From the NCBI GenBank assembly GCA_000179315.1, contig ADZZ01000093.1, positions 1 to 64,000 of the forward strand: a stretch of 64,000 nt of DNA, read 5' to 3'. Positions 62,137 to 64,000 of the stretch are shown piece after piece. Source of the DNA: a delta proteobacterium NaphS2. Its GTDB lineage: Bacteria > Desulfobacterota > DSM-4660 > Desulfatiglandales > Desulfatiglandaceae. A program made the position numbers and the translations under genes. The notes under the pieces are model-generated. The model was not told where the DNA came from. It was given only the letters and a program-made list of their open reading frames with translations, and made no database searches. Position 1 is the first letter of the stretch; every line of letters starts with the position of its first letter.

Positions 62137-64000
62137 TCACAGCATGTCGTAGGGGTCCACATCTACCAGCAGCCTTACATGGCGTGCTCCCGATATTTGT
62201 TCAAAGACCTTTTCGGCTTCCTTCAGGAAATGTTTCAAGAGAGATGCGTTTTCGCATTTCACCAGCAATTGCCATCGAAATTTGCCTTTCAGCCGGCTCA
62301 TGGGTGCGGAAACCGGACCCAGGAGATGGATTTCCTTTCCCCGATTAGGCCAGCTTCTGAGCATTTGCTTTAAATGCAGGCCCAGTTCACGAACCACTTT
62401 TCCTGCTTTTGCAGCGTCGCTACCTTCAAGTTTCAGGCAGGCCAGATTGGAAAAGGGCGGGTAGCGAAGCTGTTGCCTTATGTGCTTTTCCTTCTTGAAA
62501 AAAAGATTGAAATCGTGTTTAACAGCGGCTTGGATCACATAATGATCCGGGTTGAACGTTTGAATAATGACCCGTCCACCGCGATCTCCCCGCCCGGCTC
62601 TTCCAGCCACTTGACTGAGGAGTTGGAAGGTCCGCTCCCCCGCCCTGAAATCCGGGAATCCCAATGACAGGTCCGCCGCAACCACTCCCACCAGGGTCAC
62701 ACGGGGAAAATCATACCCTTTGGTAATCATCTGTGTCCCCACGAGAATGTCGGTTTTTTCACCGGCGAAAGCTTTCAAGATATCCGAAGCTGCGCCTTTC
62801 ATACGCGTGGAATCGGTGTCCATGCGGGAAATTCCAACACCGGGGAAAAGAACGTTCAATTCAACTTCCATCTTTTCGGTGCCGAACCCAAAAGGCTTCA
62901 GGCTGTGCCCGCCGCATGATTTACACGATACACTGGGCGGCGATTTGAAACCGCAATAATGACAAGCCAGACGGTTTGAATGGAGATGAAAAGTGAGTGA
63001 CACGTCACAATTGGGGCAGCGCAGGGCCTGGCCGCATGATCTGCACAAAAAGATTTGGTGAAAACCCCTTCGGTTCAAAAATAAAATCGTCTGGTTCCCC
63101 GCATGGAGGTTGTCTCGGAGGGCCTCCTTCAGTGCCGGACTGATCATGGGTGCTTCTCCGCCGGCATCTTTAATCTTGCGCATGTCCACAATTTCCATTG
63201 ACGGCATGGGACGCTCTTCCACACGTTCGGGCATCCGGAGCAGACGGTACCTGGAATTTTGTGCATTTTGAAAGGATTGCACGGAGGGCGTGCCGGATCC
63301 TAGAACCACCACGGCACTTTCCAACCGCGCCCTCACCACAGCCGCGTCCCTGGCGCAATAGGGAGGACCGGCATTTCCCGCCTGAACATAGGCCGTATCG
63401 TGCTCTTCATCCACAATGATCAACCCCAGCCGGGGCAGCGGGACAAACAGGGCGGAACGGGCGCCGATGACCAGGTCCACTTCCCCGGCCGCCATTCTGG
63501 ACCACTGGTACAATCGTTCACGCTTGCTCAGTTTACTGTGATAGAGGGCCACCCGCTTTCCCAGGCGGTGTCGTAAAACGCCTTCAAGATATCCTGCCAG
63601 AAGAATTTCAGGCGCCATGAGAATCGCCTGCCGGCCCTGTTCAATCAGGTACTCAATGGCCCTTGCATACACTTCGGTTTTGCCGCTTCCCGTGACGCCA
63701 TAAAGTAAAAAGGACCCAAAAGTCCTCTGATCCAGCTGATTTTTGATTTCCGCCAAAGCCGTCAGTTGGTAAGGGTTGAGGCGGTGCGGTCCAAATCTTT
63801 TTGAAGACGCCTGGCTGTCAGGTGGCTGAAGCGGTGATTCATTGTGATGTTCCAGAATGCCTTTCTTTTTCCATTTGTTAACCAGATATGGACCGTTTTT
63901 GAACCGGCGTCTTAAACGGCTTACTGGGACGGAACGCTTTTCAAAGACCGTTTTGAGAAATTTAACTTCATTCTTGGCCGTTGAGACCTTTCCCCGCTTT
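62137..64000 (-). CDS. priA: Primosomal protein N' (PriA helicase), partial
   Basis: DNA helicase that restarts stalled replication forks. The visible 621 codons contain the helicase core: G-V-T-G-S-G-K-T-E-V (Walker A), D-E-E-H-D (Walker B) and G-R-A-G-R-G. The zinc region has eight cysteines in four C-x2-C pairs. The frame stays open to the window edge, through K-W-K-K-K-G-I-L-E-H and L-N-P-Y-Q-L-T-A-L-A-E-I; reading it shows the gene continues past base 64000. The TTG at 63756 is therefore not the true start. About 100 to 200 N-terminal residues are missing. Confidence 0.95.
   Translation of the reverse strand, partial: KRGKVSTAKNEVKFLKTVFEKRSVPVSRLRRRFKNGPYLVNKWKKKGILEHHNESPLQPPDSQASSKRFGPHRLNPYQLTALAEIKNQLDQRTFGSFLLYGVTGSGKTEVYARAIEYLIEQGRQAILMAPEILLAGYLEGVLRHRLGKRVALYHSKLSKRERLYQWSRMAAGEVDLVIGARSALFVPLPRLGLIIVDEEHDTAYVQAGNAGPPYCARDAAVVRARLESAVVVLGSGTPSVQSFQNAQNSRYRLLRMPERVEERPMPSMEIVDMRKIKDAGGEAPMISPALKEALRDNLHAGNQTILFLNRRGFHQIFLCRSCGQALRCPNCDVSLTFHLHSNRLACHYCGFKSPPSVSCKSCGGHSLKPFGFGTEKMEVELNVLFPGVGISRMDTDSTRMKGAASDILKAFAGEKTDILVGTQMITKGYDFPRVTLVGVVAADLSLGFPDFRAGERTFQLLSQVAGRAGRGDRGGRVIIQTFNPDHYVIQAAVKHDFNLFFKKEKHIRQQLRYPPFSNLACLKLEGSDAAKAGKVVRELGLHLKQMLRSWPNRGKEIHLLGPVSAPMSRLKGKFRWQLLVKCENASLLKHFLKEAEKVFEQISGARHVRLLVDVDPYDML

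Overview
The window looks like chromosomal DNA of an anaerobic Gram-negative bacterium, most likely a sulfate-reducer relative in the Desulfobacterota. The signs are a B12-dependent ribonucleotide reductase, paired acetate and propionate activation genes with a DUF4212/ActP-type symporter, a DUF3786 protein, a KamA-family radical SAM enzyme, a LarB protein and sensor kinases of the Desulfobacterota PAS type. No dsr, apr or sat gene and no rRNA is present, so the lineage is inferred. I saw no tRNA, rRNA, CRISPR array, prophage or replication origin.

Layout. 84-7047: a two-component system (periplasmic-binding-domain histidine kinase and NtrC-type regulator), then a well-formed sigma-54 promoter, two exported arylsulfotransferase-like proteins (one Sec, one Tat) and an exported helix-hairpin-helix protein. 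7230-9447: a GAF histidine kinase and a tandem universal stress protein. 10027-13038: a 1003-residue membrane protein with a decayed PHP-like domain. 13078-18484: a minus-strand cluster of a small Cys protein, a MobA/MocA-like nucleotidyltransferase, purA, mnmG and an orphan efflux adaptor. 18568-22559: trpB2, a small ATPase and a beta-CASP RNase. 22613-24234: a PIN toxin-antitoxin pair and a Y1 (RAYT) transposase element, marked by three copies of a 24-base repeat. 24235-27504: an operon of a SidJ-like pseudokinase, DUF3786 and a KamA enzyme.

27691-35991: a hybrid histidine kinase with purD, then nrdJ and a two-domain M16 peptidase, which are divergent. 36044-50566: an acetate/propionate island with DUF4212 and ActP symporter subunits, PrpE, Acs, a CoA-transferase/GNAT fusion, two cNMP/CBS/DUF294 proteins (one with an intact and one with a destroyed nucleotidyltransferase motif) and a DnaQ-type exonuclease. 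50594-53360: an operon of GAF protein, protein kinase, universal stress protein and LarB. 53593-64000: an unknown Cys protein, an EF-G paralogue behind a promoter overlapped by a 10-bp inverted repeat, GspA/GspB, an enoyl-CoA hydratase, moaA, an amidohydrolase and priA, whose 5-prime end lies beyond the window.

The most interesting parts are the sigma-54 arylsulfotransferase system, the SidJ-like pseudokinase operon, the PHP-like membrane protein, the intact/degenerate DUF294 pair and the GAF-kinase-USP-LarB operon. All assignments come from reading motifs and gene order; no database search was run.
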